NCBI RefSeq assembly: GCF_020497125.1
Contig: NC_059082.1
Location: forward strand, 62,388,948-62,452,947
DNA length: 64,000 bases
From: Mauremys mutica
Lineage: Eukaryota > Chordata > Testudines > Geoemydidae
Reading direction: 5' to 3'
Under the pieces are notes generated by a model that ran no database searches, was not told the origin of the DNA, and worked only from the letters and a program-made list of their open reading frames with translations. A program made the translations under genes and the position numbers. How positions within the stretch are numbered: the first letter of the stretch is position 1; every line of letters begins with the position of its first letter. This document shows positions 31,783-43,075 of the stretch, piece after piece.

Positions 31783-32194
31783 TGATTAGGCCTCAACTGA
31801 AGTATTGTTTCCAGTTCTGGGCACCACATTTCAGGAAGGATGTGGACAAATTGGAGAAATTCCAGAGAAAAGCAACAAAAATGATTAAAAGGTTTAGAAA
31901 ACATAACCTGTGAGAGAAAATTGAAAAAATTGGGTTTGTTTAGTCTGGAGAAGAGAAGACTGGGGGAGGGGGCATGATAACAGTTTTCAGGTATATAAAA
32001 GGTTGTTACAAGGAGGAGGAAGAAAAATTGTTCTCCTTAACCTCGGAGAATAGGACAAGAAGCAATGGGCTTAAATTGCAGTACGGGCGGAATAGGTTGG
32101 ACATTAGGAAAAATTTCCTAACTGCCAAGGAATTTAAACACTGGAATAAATCACCTAGGGAGGTTGTGCAATCTCCATTATTGAAGATTTTTTA
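31783..32194 (+). pseudogene. CR1 ORF2 remnant, C-terminal region
   Basis: The last part of the CR1 reverse-transcriptase protein. It reads YCFQFWAPHF, EKFQRKATKMIKRF, stops near 31911 and 31950, then an open stretch ITVFRYIKGCYKEEE, LFSLTSENRTRSNGL, RLDIRKNFLTAKEFKHWNK, REVVQSPLLKIF to a stop at about 32193. In living CR1 these blocks follow the thumb region. No catalytic residues are in this part. Dead by truncation. Confidence 0.85.
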
Positions 32195-32234
32195 AGAGCA
32201 GGTTAGACAAACACTTGTCAGGGATGATCTAGAT

Positions 32235-32630
32235 CAGTGGTTCGCTATCAGGGGTATGTGTACCCCTAGTGATACACAAAGGTCTTCCTGGTATATCAAC
32301 TCATCTAAATCTTTATCTAGTTTTACACACGCTACATAACAAGCACTAGCAAAATCAGTACAAACTTAAATTTCTTGTTTATACTGCTCTATATACTATA
32401 CCCTGAAATGTAAGTACAATATTTACATTCCAATTGATTTCTTTTATAATTATATGGTTAAAAATGAGAAAATAAGCAATTTTTCAGTAATACTGTGCTG
32501 TGACTCTCTTGTATTTTTATGTCTGATTTCATAAGCAAGTAGTTTTTAAGTGAGGTGAAACTTGGGGGTACGCAAGAGAAATCAGACTCCTCAAAGGGGC
32601 ATAGTAGTCCAGAAGGGTTGGGAGCCACTG
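32235..32630. mobile_element. Non-autonomous hAT inside CR1, CAGTGGTTCNCTATC type
   Basis: Left end cagtggttcgctatcagggg and right end gggttgggagccactg are inverted repeats. The flanks atctagat (32227-32234) and gtttaaat (32631-32638) agree at 5 of 8 positions, and all three differences are transitions, so this is an eroded target duplication. The CR1 family order (gatggtctagataatactt) supports that site. The interior is AT-rich (tatactgctctatatactata, ttgggggtacgcaagag). This is a common turtle hAT. Confidence 0.88.
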
Positions 32631-32718
32631 GTTTAAATAATACTTAGTCCTGTCTTGAGTGGAGAGGACTGGACCAGAAGATCTCTCAAGTTCCCTTCCA
32701 ATCCTATGATTTGATGCC

Positions 32719-33319
32719 TCCTCTCTGGTTCAGGGAGGAGTAGTGGCTTTACATGTTCTAAAACCTTATGCATTTCATACATTCAATTACATCCTTTGAA
32801 ACCAGACTACAGCCAAGTTTTACTTTGGAGCCTACAGATCAAACAGGAGAGTATCTTTTAAATAACAAAGGCCTGACAGACAAAAGTCTCTTTGAAGGAT
32901 GGTAGGATGAAACCTGCACTAGTTTGATATGTTCAGATGGTCACTGATAACCACTAAAACAGAGTTAAGAGAAATCAAAGGAATATTTTCCATCACATTA
33001 GATTCAATCTAACATTAAGACCGTGAAAAAAATTACAGAGGTTTTAGATCATGGCATTGTTTTCTCTCCAGGCCGGATACAAACTTCCAACAATTTCTGC
33101 AGATAGAGAAAGTGTGTGTGTGTTTCTGTGTCTGTGTGTATGTATCTGTGTGAGAAGCTCTTATCATGTGTGTACAGTGCACCAGGGAGCCCTGTGCTCA
33201 GCTGAGTCTCCTAACCACCACTGTAATATATAAATAAGAAAAATAATTCAGCCCCAATTTGAGTTGGGGCTTCCACATGCTACTGGAATACAAATAATCT
33301 AGAAGGCTAGGCTAAACCC
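32719..33319. other. Non-coding stretch with TG-rich tract
   Basis: No gene. An irregular TG-rich tract (gtgtgtgtgtttctgtgtct) lies at about 33110-33152. Confidence 0.4.
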
Positions 33320-34430
33320 TTTCCCACTAGACATCCTGGGCCGCGAGTTCCATACCCACGTGGTGCTCGGGCACCAGCAATATTCAGAGCCTAGGGGGCC
33401 AGCTCCACGAATATTTAGGGCTGGAGGGGGGAGACCCAGCCCCACCTGTGGCCCCCCCCACGCCTTCCCTGAGTGTCCCCGGGCCCCGACTTGATGCCCC
33501 CACCCCCGCTCGCCTTTCCCGGGCTCCAGAGCAGAGAGGCACTAACACACTGTCTCTTCAGGGCAGCTCCATGTTGCCTCCCTGAAGCAACTGCTGCCGC
33601 AGGGTCCTAGCGCCCCACACCTCACTGCCAGGGCAGACTGACTCTGAGCCGGCCCTTCCCCCTCAAACCCTTCCCTTTTCCGGCAGGACCCTCCAGCAGC
33701 ACAGCCCCGCCCCCCGGCCCACAGTCACTGCTCCTGCCCCATGCTGGGCAAGGAGGCAGCCCCCTCCCTCAGCCCCCGTGAGGCTACAGTCAGGGGCAAC
33801 GGCAGGGGAGGAGGCTCACGCAGCACCACACGGCACTCACCACGGGGGAGGTGGGGGAGATTCCTGGACCTGAGAGAGGCCCTAGAAGCACATGCAGTGA
33901 CAGTGGTGGGGGTGAGTGTGCTGCTGGGGGGGGGCGGGAAAGGGGGGCTCCTCCCCCAGAGCTCACTGCTGCCAGCAGGGAAGGGCTGGGGGGGGAGTCC
34001 TCCTCTCTGGCCCCTGTCCCAGAGCAGCCTGCCTGCACCCCAAACTCATCCCCAGCCCTGCCCCAGCCCAGAGCCCACACACCAGCCAGAGCTTTCACCC
34101 CCCACCGCATCCTCAACCATCTGTCCAAGCCCTGAGCCCCTCCAGCACCCCAAACACCTTATCCCCAGTCTCAGCCAGACCCCTCACCCCCGACACTCCT
34201 ACTCTCGCCCTGATCCCCTCCCACACTCCAAACCCCTCATCTGTAGCCACACCCCACAGCCCTCACCCCTGCACCCCATCCCTCTGCACCCCTCCCTCAC
34301 CCAAACTCCCTCCCAGAGCCTTGGCCAGGTGGGGGGCAGAGTTGAGGGGGGACAGAGTTTAGGCACCACCAAAATTTCTACAAACCTGCCACCCCTGCCT
34401 GGGCCCAATTCTCCCCCTTACTCCCTCTCC
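33320..34430. repeat. GC-rich interspersed element, unclassified
   Basis: Begins in a gagttccatacccacgtggtg, gctcgggcaccagcaatattc, gcctagggggccagctccac block, and ends with ttaggcaccaccaaaatttc, tacaaacctgccacccc. Between them is C-rich, degenerate filler with cccc-rich tandem words. It resembles GC-rich non-autonomous turtle elements but I found no convincing inverted termini. The 235-codon frame at 33741-34448 is proline/serine monotony and is not called. Confidence 0.55.
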
Positions 34431-36778
34431 TGCAGGAAAGTTCAATAGGAGCCATTCAACCAACTGAACCTTCTGAATGTGTAATGGAGCCTCTCCCCCC
34501 AGCAGTGTAAGGAGCTCTTCAAGATGCTTGTCACATGTTTGAGAGAGGATACCTTGGACCCCTGTTGCTCAGAGAGTACATTATTTTACCTTATTTGCTG
34601 TGTTAAGGCTCTAAACAAAGCTGGCATTTATGTACATGACTTCCCCAGGGATATGACAATAAGGCGGTAGGACTGTGTCTGCTTCAATCCAAAAGAGCCC
34701 TTTGGAAATACAGATGGGCATCCCAGAAGTTGTGGGGATAAACAGGTGTGACAGAAACCTTGCCAGTTCCTTAGCACAGAATAAGATCCAACGTACAATG
34801 AAGTGCATGGAGAATCAGCTTTAAATCTGAGTTTTGTTGCTTTTGTAGTCTATAACCAACTCTTATTATATTTGAATGCAGGTGTTTGTGACTGTGATGT
34901 GGTTTAATTATTCAGAGCATCAACTTTATATATTATGGATTACTTTGCATCAGGTCTGGTAGCTGCCTTTTGCATGCACCCAAATCTGTTCTGTGGTAGG
35001 CAAAAAAAGACACAAAGGATGTCTCTTATCTGAATGTTTCTGATAAAAAGTGAGCAAGATTGAACTGAACTCCAAATGTGTTCTTTTGTCCTATAATCAC
35101 AATTTTAACATCCCAAAAGAACGAGATTTCAATCCCTCACAAAAAACTCTCCTATTTTGCCTCTTCTGATAAGTTAAGAACTGTTTCTCTTGATGGTTAA
35201 TACAAAACCTGTCTTTCTGCATCTAAATATTCCATTTTTGCTGTTCTGTCTTATAAATAACATTTATAGACAAAGAATAGTTTTAAAATATATTTCTGAA
35301 TGTACCCATAAAAGTTTGCTAGGTTCCAAGCTTTCAGGACAGCAGAGCATTTCATACCACCTTTCCGCCTTAGCATAAGACAAGTCAGAGAAGCCAAGGA
35401 CATAAACAGTTCTGATTCCTCTAAAAAGCAGCTCACAGCACACAAAGCATCGATAAGTTTAAGTAGAAATCCATGTGAGATTTTGGGGTTTGTTTGTTTT
35501 TTTACTTCTAAGTAGATCATTGTGCCACATACCTGGTTAGAAATCCTGCATGCCTTTGTTTGCTTTTTAAAAGTAAAGTTACAGCCAGATCCTCAGTCTC
35601 ACCAGGACCCATTTTTGATGAGTTAGCAGGGAAAATAAAGTTCCCTGACTAAAGAGGAGAGGATTCCCTAGTCTGAGGAAAGCCCAGGTGACACAGAGGA
35701 GATACTGTGGTGGGGGAGCATAGCCAGTATGCTCCTCTCCAGCATCCCTGACTGGCATGGGCAACCACTTACAGATTGTTACTGGTTCTAATCTTCCTTG
35801 ACCTCCTACTCTAATTTACCCGAGGGATTGAACTGGCCTCTGCAAGCACCATGGGGGCATACACCCCTCTTTGCTACACTCTGACTTTGGGTCCAGTGTC
35901 AAGTGTAGCTCAGAGATGCTGGGTCACCAGACACTTTGTTTATGCATATAACAGACATTAGCAGGGTTTATTCAAACCACCACACTAATTTGCCTTATTT
36001 TGCCCAGAGGGGGCCAGGTACAGGGGCATGAAGTATTTCTGTCTCATTCAGATCAGTGTGTTTAGGCTGTGAAAAAGCTCTGAGCTTTCCAGCCCCAAAC
36101 TGAACAAAGGTGGGCAGGTGTGAGAAAAGGAGAAGACCAAAAACAAAATTTGGAAGGGTGCCTATGTGATTTAAGAACCTATGTGACTTGGGAGCTTTAA
36201 ACTCATTGAAAGTCAAGGGAACTTAGGTTCAAATCAGGAAGGTGCTGTTGAAATTTTTACCCTAGAAGACTGAGAGCAATGAAAACTGAAGCCCTTTGTG
36301 TTTGTGTAATCAGACTGTTATCACACTGTTCCAGTGGAAATTTCCTTATAGTCCCTATCCATAACACCACCTCTGAGTGCTTATAAGCCGTAAATCTCCC
36401 TAAGTGCAAATTTTTATGCCTATTTTATAGGTGGGAAAATAAGGTGTTAGAAGAGGGAAGCACTTGGCCTTAGGTCAGGGTCTGTTCTGGGAATAGAATA
36501 ATCTCCTTGGTTCCTATCCAGTGCCCTATCCCTTGGCTTGTGCTGTCTCCCATAAGCTCAGGGTTGTCTTTAATGATCTGGCATCACTTGCTGAGAGATT
36601 TTAACTTGCATCTTAGGGAAGGTCCCGGACTATTCTGTTTGGAAACTACCCATTGTGCCAAAGAGTGTACAGCACATTTATGGCATGTCTGACTACACTC
36701 CTGTTTATGCCAGCTTTCCCCACCATTTACCAGCATGTAGGACCTCCAGCAGCAGAAAGTGTGAACAAGGGAGGGTCA
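34431..36778. other. Non-coding stretch with weak MIR-like text
   Basis: Mostly AT-rich. No gene. Around 36395-36500 ttttataggtgggaaaataag and agcacttggccttaggtcagg faintly resemble a minus-strand MIR/L3 repeat. Frames at 35251-35520 and 36507-36692 show no domains. Confidence 0.4.
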
Positions 36779-36956
36779 TAGTGTTGCCAACTCGCATGAT
36801 ATTTGGTGCTTTTTCTTAAAGCCCCAGCTGCTGGAGTCATGAGATTATGTGAGACTCGCAGCTTGCATATTTGTAAATACATTTCCAGCCCTTGTGATAG
36901 CAGGGAGAAGCTCAAAAACATGAACCATAAAGACTCAAAAAGGATTGGCAATACTG
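36779..36956. mobile_element. TIR element, cagtgttgccaac family
   Basis: Left tagtgttgccaactcgcatg and right ggattggcaatactg are inverted copies, and internal cttaaagccccagctgctgg, gagtcatgagattatgtgag match the family of 2975-3661. No convincing target duplication. Diverged. Confidence 0.65.
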
Positions 36957-38959
36957 GGTGGTGTTAGAAAGAGGCCATCACCTCCTCGCTAACTACAGCT
37001 AGCACTAGCCAGGAGGCCACTGGAAAATGTCCATATTAAGCACACCCATGCTGCAGCCTACACTCCACATGGCTCCTGTGGATTTGCTAGTGGAACCTGA
37101 AGCTGCCCCACACAGGGAGCCCCGAAAGGTAGGCATCTGTGAAACCGCCATCTGCAGGTCCCCTGCTTCAGAGCCTGAAAACAAATCCACCCTTGGGTCC
37201 CATGGACTCTGGGCTCTACTTTGTTTTGCTGCACAAAGGCTGGTGAGAGAAGGAGGTGGTGCAGGGAGCTGCTTCCCACCCGAGCACACCGACACAAGTA
37301 CTGGCCTGACAGCCGCTGCTGATTCTCCCTGAGTGCATGGGAGCAAGCTACTGTACTGTGCTCCATAGCCCCAGGCACGCAACTCCACTGGGATCATGGC
37401 AAGGGCCCTGACCCACCTCACTCTCAGTACTGGGGGTAGCCACGGGGAGTGCATGTGTAACTCAATGCTTCCCTTAGTGCCCAGAGGCATCTCTGCCTGC
37501 ATCTGCCCTACAGTGACCAATGCCTCAGACTGCCTCTGGGTGATTACCTCAACTCCTTTGCCTTCCCATCCAGCACACCACAGCTACCCAAATTCAGAAT
37601 GGAGCCTACTGATTTAAACATCTATCAAACAGACCCCCAGGGTACTTTCCTACCTGCCGTGGTGGACTGAACCTTGAACGGTTTGTCAATAATCTTTCTG
37701 AGAAACACAGAAACTTTATTTGACAGGGACTAGTAGCAAAAACAGCTCAAGCAAGGGCTGATCTTTGAAGGGTTCTTCAATCATGCTAAAGTATTTTAAG
37801 AAAATGTAGGAAAAGTATGTAAATAGATTTAAATAGAAGCCTCCTGTGTTCCCAGTAACTGTTTTGCCTCCTACTCTGACAGCCCAGGGTAGAACAACAT
37901 TCAAAGAGCCTGAAGCCAAATATAATCACATGACATCAGATCTTGGCCTAAGAGGACACTTGCATTCAAAATGCAGCTGTGGTTTCACATGGAATGAGCA
38001 GCACTAGAGCGGAGGGTATTATTTTTGTCTCTCCCTCTTAAGCAGGAAGGTTAGTTGCATGGATTGTGCAATCTGGCAAGCAATTCCGTAGATGGAGCAG
38101 TTGAAGCTGTGAGAATGCCAAGTGTAATGCAGCTTGTCGCAGGATTCTGTGAGGTATAAGGAAACTTTACATCAGCCAGCAACGTCAGGCCCCATTTTTA
38201 CTTCATGTCAGCCTTAATGTACTAAAAATACCTTAGCCCCACACTCCCCTATTTCTATGGGCGCCTCAGGAAGCTTCAGCATCAGATGATTTTTCAATCA
38301 AAAAAAAGTGATAAACATAAAAATAAATTTATATTTGGCCATCTTGGGAGGCTTATACAGTCAGAAGACATAGCTAAATATCATCATCCATCCCCCTGCC
38401 AATGGGAGCTTCTTCCCTATTGTGTTTTTAATAGTGTTTTGTCCAGTCTAGCTTTAAAAATACCAAGCAATGGGGTTTCCACTGCTCAGTGGAAGACATG
38501 GCCATTTCCTCTGTGGAAACATTGTCTGAGAGAAGAGAAAGCTTAGAGTGTGCAAATACTAATGGACACAACCTGCTCTCACACACAACTCCTGTTGGTC
38601 TGCTCCTGCTCTTTTTGAAATAAATGACAAGGTTCCCATTCACCTCAGCACTGTTTAAATGCTTTGCTGAATGGAGACATATGCACCTGCCTAAAGTTAA
38701 GCACAGATTTAATAATGATAGACTGCTGAGCCGGGATCTTAAATGTGAACAGGATAAGTCCCTTAATTGGGAGTTACATGCATGCATTGAAGGCAGAATG
38801 TAGATTTCTACAAGTAAAAAGCTCCATCTGAACTTGCTTCTGCCTCCCAGTTATTCACTAGGGATTCAAAGTCTGGCAACTAGCGCCATATAACCTCACC
38901 AAAAAGACCTTGTAATAGAAACAGTAAATGAGAAAGGTATGGACATGCTATGTGCACCC
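36957..38959. other. Non-coding stretch; unexplained GC-moderate block at 37.0-37.6 kb
   Basis: The block 37000-37580 has opposing frames (171 codons minus, 101 plus), neither with a domain, start context or splice evidence, so it is left as unexplained. At 38410-38530 ttttgtccagtctagctttaaa, ataccaagcaatggggtttcc resemble a CR1 or L2-type tail, weakly. Confidence 0.35.
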
Positions 38960-39226
38960 ATTACAGCCCAGTGTGGCGCTTCAGGTATGCCCCACCATAA
39001 TTTCCCGTAGCAACAAGTTCACAGCCCAGGGCCAGGAGAAACCAACACACACTAGCAAACAACATGCTCCCTTTTAATAGGATTTCAGGACAGGAGCAAG
39101 TACAGTACAGTACAGTGCATGGTCCATAAGGGTCCTGGTTCAGCTTCAAGTTCACAAGTAAAATATCTAGTTAAGCCAGTCTCCTAGAACCTGAGAGGAA
39201 ACACCCATCACCTATTACAGCCCAGT
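38960..39226. repeat. Direct-repeat-flanked segment
   Basis: attacagcccagt occurs at 38960-38972 and again at 39214-39226. With the preceding cacc the match is 17 of 18 positions. The 241 bp between could be an insertion with a long target duplication, as LINE-mobilised sequences make, or a simple duplication. It contains gtacagtacagtacagtgc but no clear poly(A). Unclassified. Confidence 0.45.
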
Positions 39227-40296
39227 ATCAGTCTAACTTCAATGTGCTTTGGATAAAGCCCTAGCAAGAATATTTTTATTCCATTAAAATGCTATCCCAG
39301 CTATCTCCTCATGCTAGATTCCTTATGAGAATGGACATTTCCATTCTCAGGTCTGGAATTCCGTTTGCCTGACCTTTGTAATGCTATAAACACATTCCCC
39401 ACCGCTTTATCAAGCAGGGAGTGGAGGCGAGAGCTGGCATATCCTAAATTTGGATTTACAGAGTGCTTTTATCTCCAAAGTGTATGGCAGACATTAATTA
39501 CATAGTCATTAAATATTTATATTTGCATGATTGCTGTTTTGTTGTTACATTTTATAACAGAGAGATACAAATGTTGGCAGAAATAGTCTGCCTTGGAAAG
39601 AAGCCATGGGTGTGTGGCTAATTGCTTTGTAATTGTTATTAGAGATGTGTGGGTACTAAAAACCCTCTATCGGTGTTTACCTTTAGGAACACTTTAGAAT
39701 TGTGACCATGGTGATCCCTGAAGGTAAGGGTGCCGAATACTATTTTCAAATGGCCCAAAAATCAGTGGTTTTGGTGTTGTTAAAACATTATGTCAAGAAT
39801 GACCATCTTCTGATACAGGTATATTTTAGGAGTCAAGGTGCTCACTCACCTTACTCTACAGATAGCTGGTCCAGCTACAGCTAGTAGAAGTCAGCCAGCG
39901 CCGTCTCAGTTTACACAAGATGGGGGACTGGTCCCAGGCACTATGCTACTCATCAGCATTAAGTAAGTAGCAGTTACTTCCATGTACAGAGAGACACAAT
40001 CTTTTTGGGAACAAGATGGCACCCACCACCTCTCTAGTTTTTTCTTTACCCAGACAGTGAATGGGATCCATGAAGAAAAGTGGCTATTTGGCAGCTCAAG
40101 TTTAACCCCAAATATTTAACTTTTCTGTGTCTACCAGTTCCTTGCAGATCGTATTCTGTCAATTCGGACATTACTTTTGTTAAATCATTGCCCAGAGAGA
40201 GAAAAAAAATACACCAAGAGACATTCCCCATTCACCTAGGAAGTTGCTTTCTCTTCTAGCAGTTAGCTGCATCATTTAGAAAAAGTCCAGAGGGTA
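39227..40296. other. Non-coding stretch, nothing identified
   Basis: No gene or repeat recognised. Confidence 0.4.
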
Positions 40297-40345
40297 GGTC
40301 CTCAGCTGGTGTAAATCAGCATAGCTTGTTTGACTTTAATGGAGT
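40297..40345. repeat. MITE-like fragment
   Basis: gtcctcagctggtgtaaatc, agcatagc, tttaatggagttacatgacc follow the left arm and centre of the element at 9608-9884. The right arm is lost. Confidence 0.6.
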
Positions 40346-41639
40346 TACATGACCTTACCCCACCTCAGGATATGGTTCCAGATATCTCCAACCATGATGC
40401 TGTCTATCTGTCTCCCCACTACACATCTCTGCCAGGTCAGTACGTTCACATTACACATTTAAACCAACCCTGCAGGAGTCACCTAGGTGTAGTTCGTGAA
40501 ATGACAGAAGATTCTATTTAATCTATCTTCTTGCCTCTGCTTCTAAGACTTCTTGTAGCAGTGAGGCTACAGCTAGAAGAGAGGCAATTTATAGACTTTT
40601 TGAAGCAGTTCTCTGATGTTCCTTGAAGGGACTTTTGATTGTGAAAGATATTTTTGAAAGTCTTGACTGTTTTATTTTTAGATGCAGCGAAGTGGAGAAT
40701 TATATGCCTACAGAAGAAAACCAAGCTGGCAGGCTTCCTGAACTTATTAAGAGATAAAGAATGGAGGAAGCATGATGAAAAAAGAATACAGATCTGAAAC
40801 CTACTCAACAGTCCACCAATAAGATCTCAGTAAGTGTTTCTATCTGAGATGCTTAGGTTTTTCTGGATATATCAGAGCTGCATATTACAGTGTGTAGCTT
40901 AACACAGCCATCTTTACTTCCATCATGTTCTATCCATTCTGATTCACACCTCACTGACAGAGTTCTATATCAGAACATTCCCCTTAACATCAAAAACCAA
41001 AACACACACTTGGGATGGATTTTGTAAGTGATAGTTACACACTGAAGTCAAACACTTCCAAGGTGTTCTCTCCCTCATTCTACTCCCCAGCACATTATGG
41101 TCAGGCTGAAATGACATCCGTATAGCTTCCAAGTACTGCAGGGACATCCCAGTGCTGAGGATCATACCCACAATGGGCTCAATCATCAGATCTAGCTAGG
41201 CACAGCACCTAAGGTGGGGAAGTTGGCTGTACAACCCCATCCCACAATCCTGTTGCCACCAGGTGATGGCATGGATCCCCATGCAAGTTAGAGTGGCCTC
41301 AGGGTTGTTTTAAGCTGCACTGGCTGCAACAGACTCTAAGGGACTGTTCTGCCACTCCAGGATCACTTGTGAGCAGCAGCACTCTGGGCCATGTTCCTGT
41401 TCCCCTACTATCCACTGAACATGACCCAAAGGCTAGAAGGGTATGGTGAGCGCTGGCTACATTGGCCTTATACTATCCAGGAATTCTTCCACACTGGGGG
41501 AATTCTTGAGTAGATGTCTCAGACAGCTTTGAGACTACTTTCAACTAGCACAAAGCAGCTACAATGAGAGCCAGGATCAGGCCTCATCTACATATGAAAT
41601 ACCAAGACAAAATAATGCTGACACACCTATTTTTATTCT
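40346..41639. other. Non-coding stretch, nothing identified
   Basis: No supported gene. The 96-codon minus frame at 40518-40808 has no domain. Confidence 0.4.
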
Positions 41640-41643
41640 TAAC

Positions 41644-42375
41644 TTGTTGATTTCCCCTGATGTTAAGATCTTACATGCACAGTCTCCATGCTGTGTATGC
41701 CCTCAAATGCAGTGGTACACCCCTGTTCTCACAGCAGATGGTAACAAAAGCTATATTGTCTCTCACTATGCAGAGCATTTTGATAGTAGATTGACAGTTC
41801 AGGAGACTATGTCTTACAAATCCATCAACTTACACCTGCAGCATCCTGTCCTGGAGGAGCTGTCGGTGGACCCTTCTTTAGATAAGGTTACTAAGACCAT
41901 CAAGCAGCTGCCCACAGGCAGGTCTCCAGGCCCCAATGGCATTCCATCTGAAGAGTACACATGTGGAGGAGCCCATCTAGTCAGGAAACTCACCAACCTT
42001 TTCAAAACTATATGGGAACAGGGTACAGCATCCCAGGAGTATAAGGATGCATTCATAGTCCATCTATACCAAAGGAAGGGAAGCATATTTAGCTGTGACA
42101 ACCATCACAGAATCTCACTGCTGCCTCTAGCAGGGAAGATCCTTGCACGGGTTGTCTTCAGACTCATCTATCACCTAGTGGACTTGGTGTATCCAGAGTC
42201 ACAGTGTGGTTTTTGTGCTGGCCATGTTACCATGGACACAATTTTTGCAGCCCTACAAATATCAGAGGGGGCCCCTGAACAGAAGAACCTGCACATGGTG
42301 TTTGTTGACCTGACCAAGGCCTTTGACATGTTGAATCACAAGGGCCAATGGAAACTCCTTTATAAATTTGGTTGA
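41644..42375 (+). pseudogene. LINE reverse transcriptase N-terminal half
   Basis: A 243-codon open stretch ending at TGA (42373-42375) in the YKFG-stop context, where the family continues. Relative to the LINE family it covers the fingers and palm up to motif A: VDLTKAFDM, in which the metal-binding aspartate of FVDLTKAF is present. Motif C is missing. No endonuclease domain precedes it. The start codon at 41644 is simply the first ATG in the frame, not a true initiator. Confidence 0.85.
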
Positions 42376-42384
42376 TCAGAGAAG

Positions 42385-43075
42385 ATGGTTGCTGTCATCC
42401 ATTCATTTCATGATGGCCAGGATGATGTAGGCTCACCCACAGGCTCTGGAGGCAGTGTGGAGTCTGCTTCAAAACCAAGATTAAAAAACTACCATGATGT
42501 TATGCTCACTTCACTCTATTATAGCTGTGAGACATGGACATCTACCAGCACCACATCAAACAGCTGGAGACCTTCGCTGCCTACGAGCCATCTGAACATA
42601 AAGTGGCAGGACAGGTTCCCCAACACTGAAGTTCTTGAGAGGTGCCAAATCCCTCATCTTGAGAGTATGCTCATTAGGGCTCGGCTTTGCTGGGTTGGCA
42701 CATGGTCCATATGGAGGTTTCCCATATACCAAAAGTAATGTTCCACAGCCAGCTGAGTATGGGAACCCGCTCTAACAGTTGACCCATCCTCAGATACAAA
42801 GACATCTTGAAGGCCAACCACAAAGAATGCAAGATAGATATTAAAATCTGGGAGCTCCTTGCACTGGACAGACCCAGATGGAGAGCTCTGTGCCCTAAGG
42901 CAGCATCCATTTTTGTGAGAAGCATGTAAGGTCTTTGCAAGAGAAAAGAGCATGTCGTAAGACCAACACCTCAAACCCTCTCCTCAACAATGACTACACT
43001 TGCAAGACATGCAACTACATTCGCAAATCCAGGATTAGAGTTTCTTCCCATGTGAGAAGCCATCAAAACAAATAA
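42385..43075 (+). pseudogene. LINE C-terminal domain with zinc finger
   Basis: Frame starting MVAVIHSFHDGQDD is followed, after a jump near 42460, by KNYHDVMLTSLYYSCETWT, so motif C (YADD-type) has been deleted. The chain then breaks at about 42738 and resumes as RYKDILKAN, KIWELLALDRPRWRALC, with a stop after VRSM, and ends in DYTCKTCNYIRKSRIRVSSH and VRSHQNK-stop (43073-43075). The C-x2-C-x12-H-x3-H spacing fits a C2H2 finger of the kind found at the C-terminus of these LINEs, perhaps for nucleic-acid binding. Confidence 0.82.

Larger units (their letters stand above)
31783..32718 (+). mobile_element. CR1 LINE 3' end, split by a hAT
   Basis: Plus-strand CR1 tail. It starts in the RT C-terminal region (ggcctcaactgaagtattg, ccagttctgggcaccacatt) and runs through gaggaggaagaaaaattgttc, ttggacattaggaaaaattt, gaggttgtgcaatctcc, to atacttagtcctg, ctggaccagaagatctctca, agttcccttccaatcctatgat at the 3' end. 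It is 5'-truncated near 31783. The hAT at 32235-32630 interrupts it between gggatgatctagat and aataatacttag. Confidence 0.92.
41640..43075 (+). mobile_element. Degenerate non-CR1 LINE with RT and zinc finger
   Basis: Remnant of a non-LTR retrotransposon protein, reverse transcriptase plus a C-terminal C2H2-like zinc finger. The RT part carries GRSPGPNGIPSEEY, FKDA-like YKDAFIVHLYQRKGS, HHRISLLPLAGKILARVVF, YPESQCGFCAGHVT and VFVDLTKAFDMLNHKG. The C-terminal part carries YSCETWT, LNIKWQDRFPNTEVLERC, RARLCWVG, RYKDILKAN and LALDRPRWRAL, ending in a C-x2-C...H-x3-H finger. This block order is that of the 'endonuclease-reverse transcriptase/craniofacial-development-protein-2-like' LINEs; the exact clade (RTE or Rex-like) is not decided. 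It has in-frame stops and an internal deletion removing the YxDD site, and has no visible endonuclease. Confidence 0.9.

Noticed and set aside
33741..34448. 235-codon plus-strand open frame
   Set aside because: Proline/serine-rich monotony from C-rich element filler; overlapping frames on both strands look alike and have no domain.
37005..37520. 171-codon minus-strand frame as a gene
   Set aside because: No domain, no splice or promoter context, and a competing plus-strand frame over the same DNA. Kept only as an unexplained block.
38340..38620. CR1 or L2-type tail fragment
   Set aside because: Words such as ttttgtccagtctagctttaaa are suggestive, but I could not establish order over enough length to annotate a family.
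41644..42375. A functional reverse transcriptase gene
   Set aside because: The frame ends in a premature stop, the YxDD segment is deleted, and the endonuclease and true start are absent.
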